Of a DNA stretch of 61,593 nt, positions 10,798 to 24,138 are shown piece after piece. The translations under genes and the position numbers were made by a program. The number at the start of each line of letters is the position of its first letter. Position 1 is the stretch's first letter. The notes under the pieces were generated by a model, which did no database searches, was not told the DNA's origin, and was given only the letters and a program-made list of their open reading frames with translations. Source of the stretch: Hyphomicrobiales bacterium (GTDB lineage Bacteria > Pseudomonadota > Alphaproteobacteria > Rhizobiales > Beijerinckiaceae); NCBI GenBank assembly GCA_027488155.1, contig JAIYCE010000044.1:1-61593 (forward strand), given 5' to 3'.

Positions 10798-11721
10798 ATG
10801 GCAAAACACGTCGCGGTGTTATTCGGTGGACTCTCCGCCGAACGCGAAGTGTCGCTGAATTCCGGCGAAGCCTGTGCCCGTGCGCTTGAGGAGCGTGGCT
10901 TCAAAGTCACCCGCGTCGATGTCGGACGCGATGTCTCAGCCGTTCTATCCGCCTTGAGACCCGATGTGTGCTTCAATGCACTGCATGGTCGTTTCGGCGA
11001 AGATGGGGTCATGCAGGGCATTCTTGAGATGCTGCAGATTCCTTATACGCATTCTGGCGTGCTCGCGTCAGCGCTTGCGATGCAGAAGGACCGTGCCAAG
11101 GCTGTGATGGCGGCTGCCGGCATACCGGTCGCGCAGGGTATTACGGTATCGCGCTTCGAAGCTGCCAAAACCCATCAATTGCCGCCGCCCTATGTGGTGA
11201 AGCCGGTTAATGAAGGCTCGTCGGTCGGGGTGGTGATCGTGCGCGAAGATCGCTCTCACCCGCCGCAGGAAGTAGCACGGGCCGATTGGCCGCATGGCGA
11301 TCAGGTGTTGGTCGAAACCTATGTCGCCGGGCGCGAACTGACCTGTGCCGTCGTGAAAGGTAAGCCCACCGAGATCATCGAAATCCGTTCCTCGGCCGGT
11401 CTCTTCTACGATTATGAATCAAAATACGCCAAAGGCGGCTCAATCCACGTCTTGGCGACAGAAATTAAACCAAAAATTTACCAAGAGGTCCAAAAACTAA
11501 CCCTGATGGCGCATGAGGCACTCGGCTGCCGCGGGGTAAGCCGTGCAGACTTCCGATATGACGATCGCCCGGAGGGAACCGGTGCTCTCGTCTGTCTTGA
11601 AGTTAACACACAGCCCGGCATGACCGAGACGTCTTTGGTGCCAGAACTCGCGGCCCATGCGGGCTATTCGTTTGGTGAGCTAGTGGTATGGATGGTGGAG
11701 GACGCCTCCTGCGATCGATGA
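10798..11721 (+). CDS. ddl: D-alanine-D-alanine ligase
   Basis: This ATP-grasp ligase makes the D-Ala-D-Ala dipeptide used by MurF. The 307 aa sequence contains LFGGLSAEREVSLNSG at the N-terminus, the ATP-grasp segment PYVVKPVNEGSSVGVVIV, and the metal-binding end CLEVNTQPGMTETSLVPE. A purine-rich stretch precedes ATG 10798. It is one of the few dcw genes here not overlapped by its upstream neighbour. Its stop overlaps the proposed ftsQ start. Confidence 0.97.
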   Translation: MAKHVAVLFGGLSAEREVSLNSGEACARALEERGFKVTRVDVGRDVSAVLSALRPDVCFNALHGRFGEDGVMQGILEMLQIPYTHSGVLASALAMQKDRAKAVMAAAGIPVAQGITVSRFEAAKTHQLPPPYVVKPVNEGSSVGVVIVREDRSHPPQEVARADWPHGDQVLVETYVAGRELTCAVVKGKPTEIIEIRSSAGLFYDYESKYAKGGSIHVLATEIKPKIYQEVQKLTLMAHEALGCRGVSRADFRYDDRPEGTGALVCLEVNTQPGMTETSLVPELAAHAGYSFGELVVWMVEDASCDR

Positions 11722-12665
11722 GCGGTTCGCTCATGCCTACTGTACTGCGTTCATCGCATGCAGGCGCGCATGTCGCCGCCTTTCCGACCGCCAAGGGTTT
11801 CGACCCGGGCCCGCGTGAGCGGGGCCCGCGGCGCCGCGCATTCGTGGTCAAGCCGATTGAGCAGCGTTTGCCACGCGGGCTTGGCACTTTTCTCACGCTC
11901 GGTCTTTTCGCTGCCACCATCGGCTACGGAATCATCCGCGGTGGCCATTATGACGCCCTCGTGAATGCGTTCGGGCCACCCGATGTGGCGATTGCGCGTG
12001 CATCCGGCTTTGGACTTGATCGCATCACGATTACGGGTCTCAACGCACTGACTGCACGTGAAGTGTTGTACACTGCCGGTATCGATGCGCACGATTCCTT
12101 GTTTTCCGTTGATGCCGAAGCTGTGCGGGCGCGTCTGCTTGCGATGCCGCTGGTGCGTGAGGCGACCGTCCGCAAATTATTCCCCGATGGTTTGCAGATC
12201 ACGCTTGTCGAGCGCGAGCCTTACGCGCTCTGGCAGCGCCAGGGTGAGGTTTTCGTCATCAGTGCCGATGGCAAGCCTATCGACACGCTACGCGACGAGC
12301 GGTTCTTAAGTTTGCCATTGGTTGTCGGCGAAGGTGCCAATGAGCGCGCTGTCGCTTTTGCGAAGCTGCTCGAAGCGCAACCTACGCTGAAGCCACATAT
12401 CCGCGCCGGCATTCTTGTCGGTCAGCGCCGCTGGACATTGAAGCTCGACAATGGAATCGACGTTCGCCTCCCAGAAGATGATGTCGATGCAGCGTTGTCC
12501 CGTCTTGCCACGCTGATCAAAGACAGGGTTCTGCTCGATAAAGAGGTGCTCTCGGTCGATCTGCGTAAGGCCGATCGTGTCGTGCTGCGTTTGACGGAAG
12601 AAGGCGCTGCTGCGCTCGCCGAAGCGCAAAAATCAAAATCCAAAGGGAAGGGGAACGCGACGTGA
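11718..12665 (+). CDS. ftsQ: Cell division protein FtsQ
   Basis: FtsQ is a bitopic inner-membrane protein that links early cytoplasmic and late periplasmic divisome proteins. I place the start at ATG 11718 in an ATGA overlap with ddl; an in-frame ATG at 11688 would lie inside ddl. The 315 aa product has a basic cytoplasmic N-terminus with an Arg-rich patch, one membrane segment (FLTLGLFAATIGYGII), then a POTRA-like region (residues about 95-165) and the FtsQ domain with LVEREPYALWQ. The C-terminus is Lys-rich. Its position between ddl and ftsA supports the call. Confidence 0.93.
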   Translation: MSGSLMPTVLRSSHAGAHVAAFPTAKGFDPGPRERGPRRRAFVVKPIEQRLPRGLGTFLTLGLFAATIGYGIIRGGHYDALVNAFGPPDVAIARASGFGLDRITITGLNALTAREVLYTAGIDAHDSLFSVDAEAVRARLLAMPLVREATVRKLFPDGLQITLVEREPYALWQRQGEVFVISADGKPIDTLRDERFLSLPLVVGEGANERAVAFAKLLEAQPTLKPHIRAGILVGQRRWTLKLDNGIDVRLPEDDVDAALSRLATLIKDRVLLDKEVLSVDLRKADRVVLRLTEEGAAALAEAQKSKSKGKGNAT

Positions 12666-13987
12666 GTTTTCGCCGCACCAGCCTGACCCCCCGCATGAAG
12701 CCGCTCTCTGCGCGCAAGAATGCAATCCTGTCTGTACTTGATGTTGGTACGAGTAAGGTCGTCTGTCTTGTGGCACGGCTTGATCCGGTGCCCGAAAGCG
12801 ACACGTTACGCGGCCGCACGCACAAGGCGCAGATCATCGGCATCGGGCATCAGCGCTCGCGCGGTCTCAAGGGCGGTGCCATCGTCGATCTCGAAGCGGC
12901 GGAACAATCGATCCGTCTTGCTGTCGATGCAGCGGAGCGTATGGCCAAGGTCGAAATCCGTTCGCTCATTCTCAACATGACCGGCGGACGCCTTTCGTCC
13001 GAATCTTATCACGCAGAAATTCCCTTGCGTGGCGCTGCGGTCGGCCAACATGAGATGAACCGTGTGCTCGAGGCGGCGAGCCATACGGGCGCGAGACCGG
13101 GCCGTACTATTCTACATTCGTTGCCGACGGGCTACGCGCTTGATCAGATCAAGGGCATTCGCGATCCGCATGGCATGGTTGGCGAGAAACTTGGCGTCGA
13201 CATGCATCTGATCACATCGGATCAGAATGCTGTCCGCAATCTGATGCTCGCTGTCGAGCGTTGCCATATCGGTGTCGAAGCGGTTGTCGCGAGCCCTTAC
13301 GCAGCGGGTCTGTCTGCACTTGTCGACGATGAAGCCGATATGGGTGTTGTTGTTGTCGATTGCGGTGGCGGCACGACAAGCTTCGGCGTGTTCGCGCAAG
13401 GGGCAATCGTGCATGCCGATGCCGTTGCGGTTGGCGGCAACCACATCACAATGGATATTGCGCGCGGACTCTCGACGACGCTGACACATGCGGAACGTCT
13501 GAAGACGCTTTATGGATCGACGATTGCGACGGCATCCGATGATCGTGAGATGATCGCGGTGGCATCCGTCGATGAAGATGATCGCGATGCAGTCAATCAT
13601 GTGCCGAAATCCCATCTCGTGCGGATCATGAAGCCGCGCGTTGAAGAAATTCTCGAATTCGTGCGCGACCGGTTGAAGTCAGCAGGTTTCGGTACGGAGG
13701 CCGGACGCCGCATCGTTTTGACGGGCGGCGGTGCGCAATTGACCGGCATGGCTGATCTCACGCGGCAGGTTCTCTCCAAGCAGGTGCGCATCGGTCGCCC
13801 GCTCGGTGTGCAGGGTCTGCCCGAAGCGGCGCGTGGGCCGTCTTTCGCGGCGCCGGTCGGTCTTCTCGTTTATCCGCAGGTCGCATCGCTCGAACATTTC
13901 GAGCCGCGCTCGGCGGGGTTCATGCAGGCCACGGGTACAGACGGCTATTTCAGCCGGATGGGCCGGTGGTTCCGAGATAGTTTCTGA
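12662..13987 (+). CDS. ftsA: Cell division actin-like ATPase FtsA
   Basis: FtsA is the actin-fold protein that tethers FtsZ filaments to the membrane. The 441 aa sequence shows the phosphate-1 loop SVLDVGTSKVVCLVA, the adenosine segment VVVVDCGGGTTSFGVF, ILTGGGAQLTGM-like residues near 355, and a C-terminal amphipathic end (SRMGRWFRDSF) that fits the membrane-targeting helix. The GTG start overlaps the ftsQ stop (GTGA). A spacer of 80 bases separates it from ftsZ. Confidence 0.96.
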   Translation: MSFRRTSLTPRMKPLSARKNAILSVLDVGTSKVVCLVARLDPVPESDTLRGRTHKAQIIGIGHQRSRGLKGGAIVDLEAAEQSIRLAVDAAERMAKVEIRSLILNMTGGRLSSESYHAEIPLRGAAVGQHEMNRVLEAASHTGARPGRTILHSLPTGYALDQIKGIRDPHGMVGEKLGVDMHLITSDQNAVRNLMLAVERCHIGVEAVVASPYAAGLSALVDDEADMGVVVVDCGGGTTSFGVFAQGAIVHADAVAVGGNHITMDIARGLSTTLTHAERLKTLYGSTIATASDDREMIAVASVDEDDRDAVNHVPKSHLVRIMKPRVEEILEFVRDRLKSAGFGTEAGRRIVLTGGGAQLTGMADLTRQVLSKQVRIGRPLGVQGLPEAARGPSFAAPVGLLVYPQVASLEHFEPRSAGFMQATGTDGYFSRMGRWFRDSF

Positions 13988-14067
13988 AGGTGAAATGATC
14001 CGGTGCGGCGACCGGATCTGAATGACAACACGGGTACCGGCGGGTGCCACAAAGAGAGGCGAGTACA

Positions 14068-15777
14068 ATGACGATCAATCTCAAGGTTCCGGATATCCGC
14101 GAGCTGAAACCTCGGATCACCGTGTTCGGTGTGGGCGGTGCTGGTGGTAATGCCGTCAACAACATGATCGAGCTCGGTCTGCAGGGTTGCGAATTCGTCG
14201 TCGGCAATACGGATGCGCAGGCGCTGACCTCTTCGAAGGCGCACCGCGTGATCCAGATGGGCCTGCAGGTCACCGAAGGATTGGGGGCAGGTTCGCAGCC
14301 GGAAATCGGCCAGGCCGCCGCTGAAGAAGTCATCGACGAAATCCGCGATCAGCTTGCCGGCGCGCATATGGTGTTCGTTACCGCCGGCATGGGCGGCGGC
14401 ACCGGCACGGGTGCTGCACCTGTCGTGGCGCGGGCCGCACGCGATATGGGGATTCTCACGGTTGGCGTCGTGACAAAGCCGTTTCAGTTCGAAGGCACCC
14501 GCCGCATGCGCCTCGCGGATCAGGGTATCGAAGAGCTGCAGAAATCGGTCGACACGCTCATCATCATCCCGAACCAGAATCTGTTTCGTATCGCCAATGA
14601 ACAGACCACGTTCGCAGATGCGTTCGCGATGGCCGATAAGGTTCTCTATTCGGGCGTTGCGTGCATCACCGATCTGATGGTGAAGGAAGGTCTGATCAAT
14701 CTCGACTTCGCCGACGTGCGCGCTGTCATGCGCGAAATGGGTAAGGCGATGATGGGTACAGGCGAAGCCACCGGCGAAAAGCGCGCCATGCGCGCGGCCG
14801 AAGCGGCGATCGCCAATCCGCTGCTCGACGATGTCTGCATGAAGGGGGCGCGCGGCCTTTTGATTTCCATCACTGGCGGCGCCGATCTTACACTTTATGA
14901 AGTCGACGAAGCCGCAACCCGCATTCGCGAGGAAGTCGATCCGGAAGCGAATGTTATCTTCGGCGCAACACGCGATGACTCGCTCGAAGGCATTGTTCGT
15001 GTTTCGGTTGTCGCTACAGGCATCGATCACGAAGACATCATGGCGCGCCTGAACCCGGGCCGTACGGAAGAACGCATCGTCGCTACGGCTGAGCGCCTCC
15101 GTGCAATCACCGCGCAGCAGGCGCAACAGCCTGCCGTTCGCCCAGTGATGCCTTTGGCTGCTCCCGCTGCGCCCGCCGTCGAACCGCAATGGCGTCAGCC
15201 CGAGCCGGTGGCCGTCCAGCAGCCTGCGCCGCAACCGGTCATGCACCAGCCACAGCATCAGCCTGCGCCGCAGCCGATGATGCGCAGCGATGTGACGGTC
15301 CGTCCCGCCGCTCCGAAGATGAACTATGAGGCGGCGCCGGTGCAGCAACCCGTCTCACATCACCCTGAGCCTGCGCCCTACATGCAGGCCGGGCAGTTCG
15401 TGCCGCCCGCGCCGGAACAGCCGATGCGTCCAGCGCAGATGCCAAACATCGCCGATTTCCCGCCAGTGGCCCAGCGCCAGTTCGAACAGGCGCGCGAGCC
15501 GATCGCGGCTCCTGTGGAAAAAAAGCGCACCTCGCTACTCGACCGCCTGACAGCGGCTGGCTTCGGCCGCCGCGCCGAGCCGGAAACGCCGGCGCCGCAG
15601 CCGGTGCGTATGCAGCAGCCGCAGCAGCCTGTGCCGCAAGCGCAACCTTTGCCGCAAGCCGCTCCTGCGGCTCAGGAATTCGCTAAGCGTGCAGCGCCTG
15701 CTCCGCGCCCGCAGCAGCGACTCACGGAAGACGATCAGCTCGAAATCCCGGCCTTCCTGCGCCGCCAATCGAACTGA
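14068..15777 (+). CDS. ftsZ: Cell division GTPase FtsZ with a long Pro/Gln-rich linker
   Basis: FtsZ is the tubulin-like GTPase that forms the division ring. ATG 14068 is preceded by the strong ribosome site AGAGAGGCGA (14052-14061), which favours it over the in-frame GTG at 14044. The GTPase domain (to about residue 320) carries [11 protein letters not shown] and the tubulin signature [11 protein letters not shown] roughly 230-residue tail rich in Pro, Gln and Ala follows, ending in the conserved partner-binding peptide [13 protein letters not shown]. The 569 aa length is much greater than the roughly 380 aa E. coli protein but is within what alphaproteobacteria show. An intrinsic terminator follows. 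Confidence 0.97.
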   Translation: MTINLKVPDIRELKPRITVFGVGGAGGNAVNNMIELGLQGCEFVVGNTDAQALTSSKAHRVIQMGLQVTEGLGAGSQPEIGQAAAEEVIDEIRDQLAGAHMVFVTAGMGGGTGTGAAPVVARAARDMGILTVGVVTKPFQFEGTRRMRLADQGIEELQKSVDTLIIIPNQNLFRIANEQTTFADAFAMADKVLYSGVACITDLMVKEGLINLDFADVRAVMREMGKAMMGTGEATGEKRAMRAAEAAIANPLLDDVCMKGARGLLISITGGADLTLYEVDEAATRIREEVDPEANVIFGATRDDSLEGIVRVSVVATGIDHEDIMARLNPGRTEERIVATAERLRAITAQQAQQPAVRPVMPLAAPAAPAVEPQWRQPEPVAVQQPAPQPVMHQPQHQPAPQPMMRSDVTVRPAAPKMNYEAAPVQQPVSHHPEPAPYMQAGQFVPPAPEQPMRPAQMPNIADFPPVAQRQFEQAREPIAAPVEKKRTSLLDRLTAAGFGRRAEPETPAPQPVRMQQPQQPVPQAQPLPQAAPAAQEFAKRAAPAPRPQQRLTEDDQLEIPAFLRRQSN

Positions 15778-15800
15778 CCCGATAACCTATTGGAAGTTGC

Positions 15801-15834
15801 AAAGCCCGGGGTCATGCACCCCGGGCTTTTTCTT
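15801..15834 (+). terminator. Intrinsic terminator after ftsZ
   Basis: An 11-bp perfect stem (AAAGCCCGGGG with CCCCGGGCTTT, loop TCATGCA) is followed by TTTCTT. It lies 23 bases after the ftsZ stop and would end the dcw transcript before lpxC. Confidence 0.9.
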
Positions 15835-15847
15835 AACTATCTGTTAA
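15833..15847 (+). promoter_or_regulatory. CtrA-type box TTAA-N7-TTAA upstream of lpxC
   Basis: The exact spacing TTAA-CTATCTG-TTAA matches the full CtrA consensus half-sites known from Caulobacter and Hyphomicrobiales. It sits at the downstream edge of the ftsZ terminator and about 215 bases before the lpxC ATG, in the only sizeable non-coding stretch of this area (15778-16061). Control of lpxC or of an upstream promoter by the cell-cycle regulator CtrA is inferred; binding is not shown. Confidence 0.55.
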
Positions 15848-16061
15848 ACTTGGCAAAATCACTGTTTCAAAGAAGCGCGGCTTTGTAACAAAGCGATAGA
15901 AAGCGTGATTTGGCCTAAGGGGGTCGCGCGCGTATTGTCCGGCCTCAATTCGGGGCGGGCTCGTGAAGGGCAGGCGGTGTCTTAGCCGCAAACGTTCCCA
16001 GGGGGTTAAACCCCAAGGCTCCGCCGCGGTTCTCCGGGCGGCGGATAAGAGGACGGAACGC

Positions 16062-17000
16062 ATGGCCTTCACCAGCCAAACCACGCTTGCCCAGCGCGTC
16101 GAAGTTACAGGCATCGGCGTCCATTCAGGCAAGCCTGCTTCTTTAATCCTGCACCCGGCGGAAGCTAATTCGGGGATCGTTTTTCTTCGCACTGGGTTGC
16201 CCGGCGGCAATGATCGTCTGATCCCGGCGCGGCACACCCTCGTCAGCGCGACGGAGCTTTGCACCATTGTCGGCGATGTCGCCACCGGTTCGGTTTCGAC
16301 GATCGAGCATCTGCTCGCCGCGCTCGCCGGTTTGGGGATCGACAATGTTTTGATCGAAATTGATGGTCCTGAAGTACCGATCATGGATGGCAGTGCGGCG
16401 CCTTTCGTCGAGGCTATCGACAGCGCGGGCATTCGCCGGCAGGTGGCGGCCCGCCGCTATCTCCGTGTTCTGAAAACGGTGCGCGTGCAGCAAGGCCGTG
16501 CTTGGGCGGAACTGCATCCGCATGCCCGGGGCTTCCGCCTCGAAGTCGAGATTGATTTCGATACGAAGGCGATCGGTCGGCAGAAGACCTCAATCAATCT
16601 CGATCCACAGTCCTTCCGCAAGGATTTGGCTAGGGCCCGTACATTTGGCTTCATGTGCGATGTCGAAAAGCTCTGGAAGGCTGGGTTTGCGCTCGGTGCT
16701 TCGCTCGACAATACCGTGGCGCTCGGGGACGACGCTGTTGTCAATCCGGAAGGTACGCGCTGGCCTGACGAATTCTCCCGCCATAAGACGCTCGATGCGG
16801 TGGGCGATCTCGCTTTGGCCGGAGCGCCGATCCTTGGCCTCTATCGCTCCTATATGGGAGGCCATCGGCTTAACTTCTCGATCCTTGAGGCGTTGTTTGC
16901 CGACCGTTCGGCCTATGCCTTTGTCGAGGAAGGTCGCCGCGAGACGGGGCATGCCGAAATCGGCGTCCGTGTAGCCGCCTATGCGGCACAGAACGATTGA
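16062..17000 (+). CDS. lpxC: UDP-3-O-acyl-GlcNAc deacetylase LpxC
   Basis: LpxC is the zinc deacetylase that commits precursors to lipid A synthesis. The start ATG 16062 follows AAGAGGACGG and gives 312 aa, the normal length; an in-frame GTG at 15963 would add 33 atypical residues. Zinc-site motifs are visible: STIEHLLAAL near residue 78, and SRHKTLDAVGDLAL near 236, which supplies the second His and the Asp. GHRLNF follows near residue 268. The gene lies directly after the dcw cluster, as in many proteobacteria. Confidence 0.96.
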   Translation: MAFTSQTTLAQRVEVTGIGVHSGKPASLILHPAEANSGIVFLRTGLPGGNDRLIPARHTLVSATELCTIVGDVATGSVSTIEHLLAALAGLGIDNVLIEIDGPEVPIMDGSAAPFVEAIDSAGIRRQVAARRYLRVLKTVRVQQGRAWAELHPHARGFRLEVEIDFDTKAIGRQKTSINLDPQSFRKDLARARTFGFMCDVEKLWKAGFALGASLDNTVALGDDAVVNPEGTRWPDEFSRHKTLDAVGDLALAGAPILGLYRSYMGGHRLNFSILEALFADRSAYAFVEEGRRETGHAEIGVRVAAYAAQND

Positions 17001-17117
17001 TTGCTGCCTTCACCGCGCCGCAATCCCCCGGCCTCTATGGAATTATGCCCTTCAATCGAGTATGAGGGCTGTCTGTAGGCTGCCGAGGCAGAGTTCCGAC
17101 CGGAGGATCAAGGATTG

Positions 17118-17987
17118 ATGCGCGCCGACCGTTTTTCGACGAGGCTTTTCCGCGCCGGACTTTTGGTCCTTGCCATGATGCCGCTTGCTGCCTGCGACAC
17201 GATCTCGAGCCTCAACCCGTTCGATAAGCCGGAGGTATACAAGCCCGAGATCAAGCCGACCATCCCAGCCGAACAGCTCTACAATGAAGGCCTCGCCTAT
17301 GTAGACAAGAAGGAATTCGAAGGCGCCGCGAAACGCTTTGGCGAACTCGACAAGGCCTATCCCTTCTCCGTTTGGTCACAACGCGCGCTGTTGATGCAAA
17401 CCTACGCCAATTTTGAGGCCCGCAATTACGACGAGGCAATTGCAGCCGGAAGACGCTATCTCGGGCTGCACCCTGCCAGCCCCGAAGCGGCTTATGCGGC
17501 CTATCTCGTGGGGCAATCCTATTATAACCAGATCCCGGATACGACGCGCGATCAGGAGCGCTCGGAAAAGGCGCTGCTTGCCTTCCAAGAAGTGGTGCAG
17601 CGCTGGCCAAAATCCGAATATGCGGCAGATGCCAAATTCAAGATGAATGTGGTGAAGGATCAGCTCGCCGGACGCGAAATGAATGTCGGCCGCTATTATT
17701 TAAAGAAGCGCAATTACCCGGCCGCGATTAACCGCTTCCGTGTGGTGGTGGCGCAATTCCAGCAGACCAACCAGATTGAAGAGGCGCTGGCGCGTCTGAC
17801 CGAGGCCTATCTGGCACTGGGTGTGATCGGCGAAGCGGAGACGGCCGCTGCCGTGCTCGGCCATAACTTCCCTGACTCGCCTTGGTACAAGGACGCCTTC
17901 AGCCTCCTGCAATCGCGCGGCCTCGCGCCACGGGAGAGCGGCGATTCCTGGATCACGAAGGCCTTCAAATCGGTGGGAATGGGCTAA
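17118..17987 (+). CDS. bamD: Outer membrane assembly lipoprotein BamD (ComL/YfiO family)
   Basis: BamD is the essential lipoprotein of the BAM complex that inserts beta-barrel proteins into the outer membrane. The 289 aa product has a signal sequence with lipobox LAAC (Cys26). TPR-type helical repeats begin with LYNEGLAYVDKKEFEGAAKR, and the conserved stretches FPDSPWY and GRYYLKKRNYPAAINR follow. I chose ATG 17118 over TTG 17115 because GGAGG at 17102-17106 is suitably spaced. It has its own upstream region after lpxC. Confidence 0.94.
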   Translation: MRADRFSTRLFRAGLLVLAMMPLAACDTISSLNPFDKPEVYKPEIKPTIPAEQLYNEGLAYVDKKEFEGAAKRFGELDKAYPFSVWSQRALLMQTYANFEARNYDEAIAAGRRYLGLHPASPEAAYAAYLVGQSYYNQIPDTTRDQERSEKALLAFQEVVQRWPKSEYAADAKFKMNVVKDQLAGREMNVGRYYLKKRNYPAAINRFRVVVAQFQQTNQIEEALARLTEAYLALGVIGEAETAAAVLGHNFPDSPWYKDAFSLLQSRGLAPRESGDSWITKAFKSVGMG

Positions 17988-18081
17988 TCCACGTCCATCC
18001 CCACTCCGTTAGGGCTTAAGGCCTTCTCCGGCTTGATTTCAGCGGCTTGTGCGCGACCTATAGTCGGGCAGGATTCAGCCC

Positions 18082-21845
<3,764 letters not shown>

Positions 21846-21870
21846 AAGCGCCTCCGAAAGAGCGATCAGC

Positions 21871-23703
21871 TCAAATCGGTTGCGTGACCGTCTCGAGCCA
21901 AAGCTTCGTATCGTGATCGACCAAGGGGCCGATCTTTGCAAAGACGGCGCGGTGATAATCATTCAACCAATGCACCTCTTCCGGCGTCAGTAGCGATTTC
22001 TCAATGGCATGACGATCGAAGGGCGCGAAGGTCAGCGTTTCGAAACCGTACATATCGCGTTCGGCACTCGGGATATGACGCGTCTCGACGAGCACGAGAT
22101 TTTCAAGCCGGATGCCGTAATGGCCTTCCTTGTAATAGCCCGGTTCGTTCGACACGATCATGCCGGGTTCGAGCGCTGTGTGTCCTAGTTTCGAAATACG
22201 CTGCGGCCCTTCATGCACCGATAGATAGGAGCCGATGCCATGCCCGGTACCATGGTCGAATTCGAGTCCCGCTTCCCAAAGCGGTCGCCGCGCAAAGGCA
22301 TCGATCTGTGCGCCTGATGTGCCTTTGGGAAATACCGCACGCGCGATGGCGATGTGACCTTTCAGGACACGCGTGAAACGATCTTTCGTTTCTGCTGACG
22401 GCTCACCAATGGCGATGGTGCGCGTGATGTCGGTTGTACCGTCTTCATATTGGCCGCCGGAATCGATGAGAAACAAGCCATTTTCAATGCGGCGGTTCGA
22501 TTGTTCGGTGACGCGATAATGTGGCAGAGCGGCGTTCGGTCCGGCGGCAGAAATCGATGGAAACGACAATTCCATCAACGCGCCGGTTTCGAGCCGGAAT
22601 TTTTCGAGTGCAATGGCGGCATCAATTTCCGTCATGCCGCCCTTCATCGCCTCATGCGCCATGAAGCAGAGAAAGCGTGTGACGGCAGCGCCATCGCGCA
22701 GATGCGCGTTACGGCTGCCTTCAATCTCGGCCTTATTTTTGACAGCCTTCATCAGGCTGACGGGATCCATCCCATGATCGATATGGCCGCCTGCATCGCG
22801 GAAGAGATTGATCCAGCGCATGGCTGCGGTTGCGTTGTCGAAGCGGATTTTTTGTCCGGCTTTTCCGAGAGCGGCGAGTGTGGCGATCATGTCTTCGGGC
22901 GCAGACAGCGTCGCATGTGCTGCAAGCGCTGCGCGCACATCGCCTGAGAGTTTACGCCCATCGATGAAGATTGAGGGCTTTCCTTCACGCGGTACAAAGG
23001 CATAGGCGAGGGGCAAAGGCGTATGGGAGACGTCGCCGCCGCGAATGTTGAACAACCAAGCAACATTGTGCGGATCTGTGATTAACACGCCATCGACGCC
23101 GGCCGCGGCGAGTTTCGTAGCGGTGCGGGCAATTTTTGATTCCGCGCTGTCGCCTGCCTTGTCGAGCGGATGTAACTTCACCGGCGCAAGCGGCGGCGCG
23201 GGGCGATCCGTCCAAACAGAATCGACCGGATTGGTTTCAACCGGCACGAGGATCGCGCCCGTCTTTGCGCACAGCGCCTCATAGCGCTTGACGCCATCGA
23301 GCGTGTGCAAATGCGGATCGTAACCGAGCCGCATGCCGGGCTTCAGATGGTGTTCCAGCCAATGGTCCGGTGGGTTGTCGATCAGATGCTCGCAGGCAAA
23401 GGCTTGCGGATCGGTCTGCTCGCGGGCCTGAGTGGTGTAGCGGCCATCGGCGAAGAGTGCCGCAGCATCGTGCAGTGCGACCGCCACGCCCCATGACCCG
23501 GTGAAGCCGGTGAGCCAAGCAAGCCGTTCCTCGGATTTGGGCACATATTCGTTCTGGTGCTGATCGGTGCGCGGGATAATGAACCCGTCGAGGTCACGCT
23601 TCTTCAATTCCTGCCGAAGAGCGGCCAACCGGGGGGCAGCGTTCTGCGGATTGGTACGCTGGGCGAAGGATTGGAAGCGGGCGTGCGGCGGGGAATGGGT
23701 CAT
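21871..23703 (-). CDS. pepP: Xaa-Pro aminopeptidase, M24B family
   Basis: This is a cytosolic metallopeptidase that removes an N-terminal residue preceding proline. The 610 aa length fits the three-domain eukaryote-like aminopeptidase P subfamily: two creatinase-like N-terminal domains and a C-terminal pita-bread fold. Metal ligands can be seen in FLIDSGGQYEDGTTDITRT (two Asp), DHGTGHGIGSYLSVHE (His) and MIVSNEPGYY (Glu). It converges on ligA with a 25-base gap. The symbol is by family; paralogues of this class are common. Confidence 0.88.
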   Translation of the reverse strand: MTHSPPHARFQSFAQRTNPQNAAPRLAALRQELKKRDLDGFIIPRTDQHQNEYVPKSEERLAWLTGFTGSWGVAVALHDAAALFADGRYTTQAREQTDPQAFACEHLIDNPPDHWLEHHLKPGMRLGYDPHLHTLDGVKRYEALCAKTGAILVPVETNPVDSVWTDRPAPPLAPVKLHPLDKAGDSAESKIARTATKLAAAGVDGVLITDPHNVAWLFNIRGGDVSHTPLPLAYAFVPREGKPSIFIDGRKLSGDVRAALAAHATLSAPEDMIATLAALGKAGQKIRFDNATAAMRWINLFRDAGGHIDHGMDPVSLMKAVKNKAEIEGSRNAHLRDGAAVTRFLCFMAHEAMKGGMTEIDAAIALEKFRLETGALMELSFPSISAAGPNAALPHYRVTEQSNRRIENGLFLIDSGGQYEDGTTDITRTIAIGEPSAETKDRFTRVLKGHIAIARAVFPKGTSGAQIDAFARRPLWEAGLEFDHGTGHGIGSYLSVHEGPQRISKLGHTALEPGMIVSNEPGYYKEGHYGIRLENLVLVETRHIPSAERDMYGFETLTFAPFDRHAIEKSLLTPEEVHWLNDYHRAVFAKIGPLVDHDTKLWLETVTQPI

Positions 23704-23914
23704 TGCGGAAACCTCTCAGGATGTCCCTTTGTGCCATGCTTTGCCGGTTTTTGGCGAGGCTCCAGCCTTGGTTAAACAAATCGTCAGCAAGCCCTGCGTT
23801 TTGCGCATGTGCGAGATGATGCTCAGGCTATACCGCAATGCACAAAAACCGCTACTTTAGTTGTAACAAGATTGAGGAACGTCCGGGGTCAATCTTCACA
23901 AGAGGAACGACACC

Positions 23915-24136
23915 GTGAGCACATTGACCTTCCCGGCTTTTGCCGGTTCGAGCCTTGAACGTCCGGCCAAGCTATCGCTTTTGGCCCGTATCGGGGCGGC
24001 CATCGTCGAAAGCCGCCGCCGCAAGGCGCAGCGCTTCATCAATGAGCGTTTGGCTTTCTATGGCCCGACCTTGTTGGAATCGGCCGGTTTGCGGCATCTC
24101 TCGCTGGCAAACGACGATGCGCTGCCGCTGAAGTGA
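23915..24136 (+). CDS. Small basic protein of unknown function (73 aa)
   Basis: I do not recognise this gene with confidence. It starts at GTG 23915 behind AAGAGGAACG (23900-23909), a good ribosome site, and stands between divergent pepP and convergent prmA. The protein has a basic helix (IVESRRRKAQRFINERLAFY) and the segment LLESAGLRHLSL near the C-terminus. The Arg-rich helix followed by an L-x-x-x-G-L motif vaguely recalls the DUF1127 small proteins, but this is only a resemblance. The upstream 200 bases are non-coding and contain a lone TTAA half-site. Confidence 0.6.
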   Translation: MSTLTFPAFAGSSLERPAKLSLLARIGAAIVESRRRKAQRFINERLAFYGPTLLESAGLRHLSLANDDALPLK

Positions 24137-24138
24137 AA

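Noticed and set aside
13945-15348. 467-codon open frame antisense to ftsZ
   Set aside because: It is a shadow frame of the GC-rich, codon-biased ftsZ; the peptide is rich in His and Arg without any family motif, while the sense frame is unmistakable.
18000-18081. LexA box upstream of recN
   Set aside because: No GTTC-N7-GTTC or similar spacing is present in this stretch.
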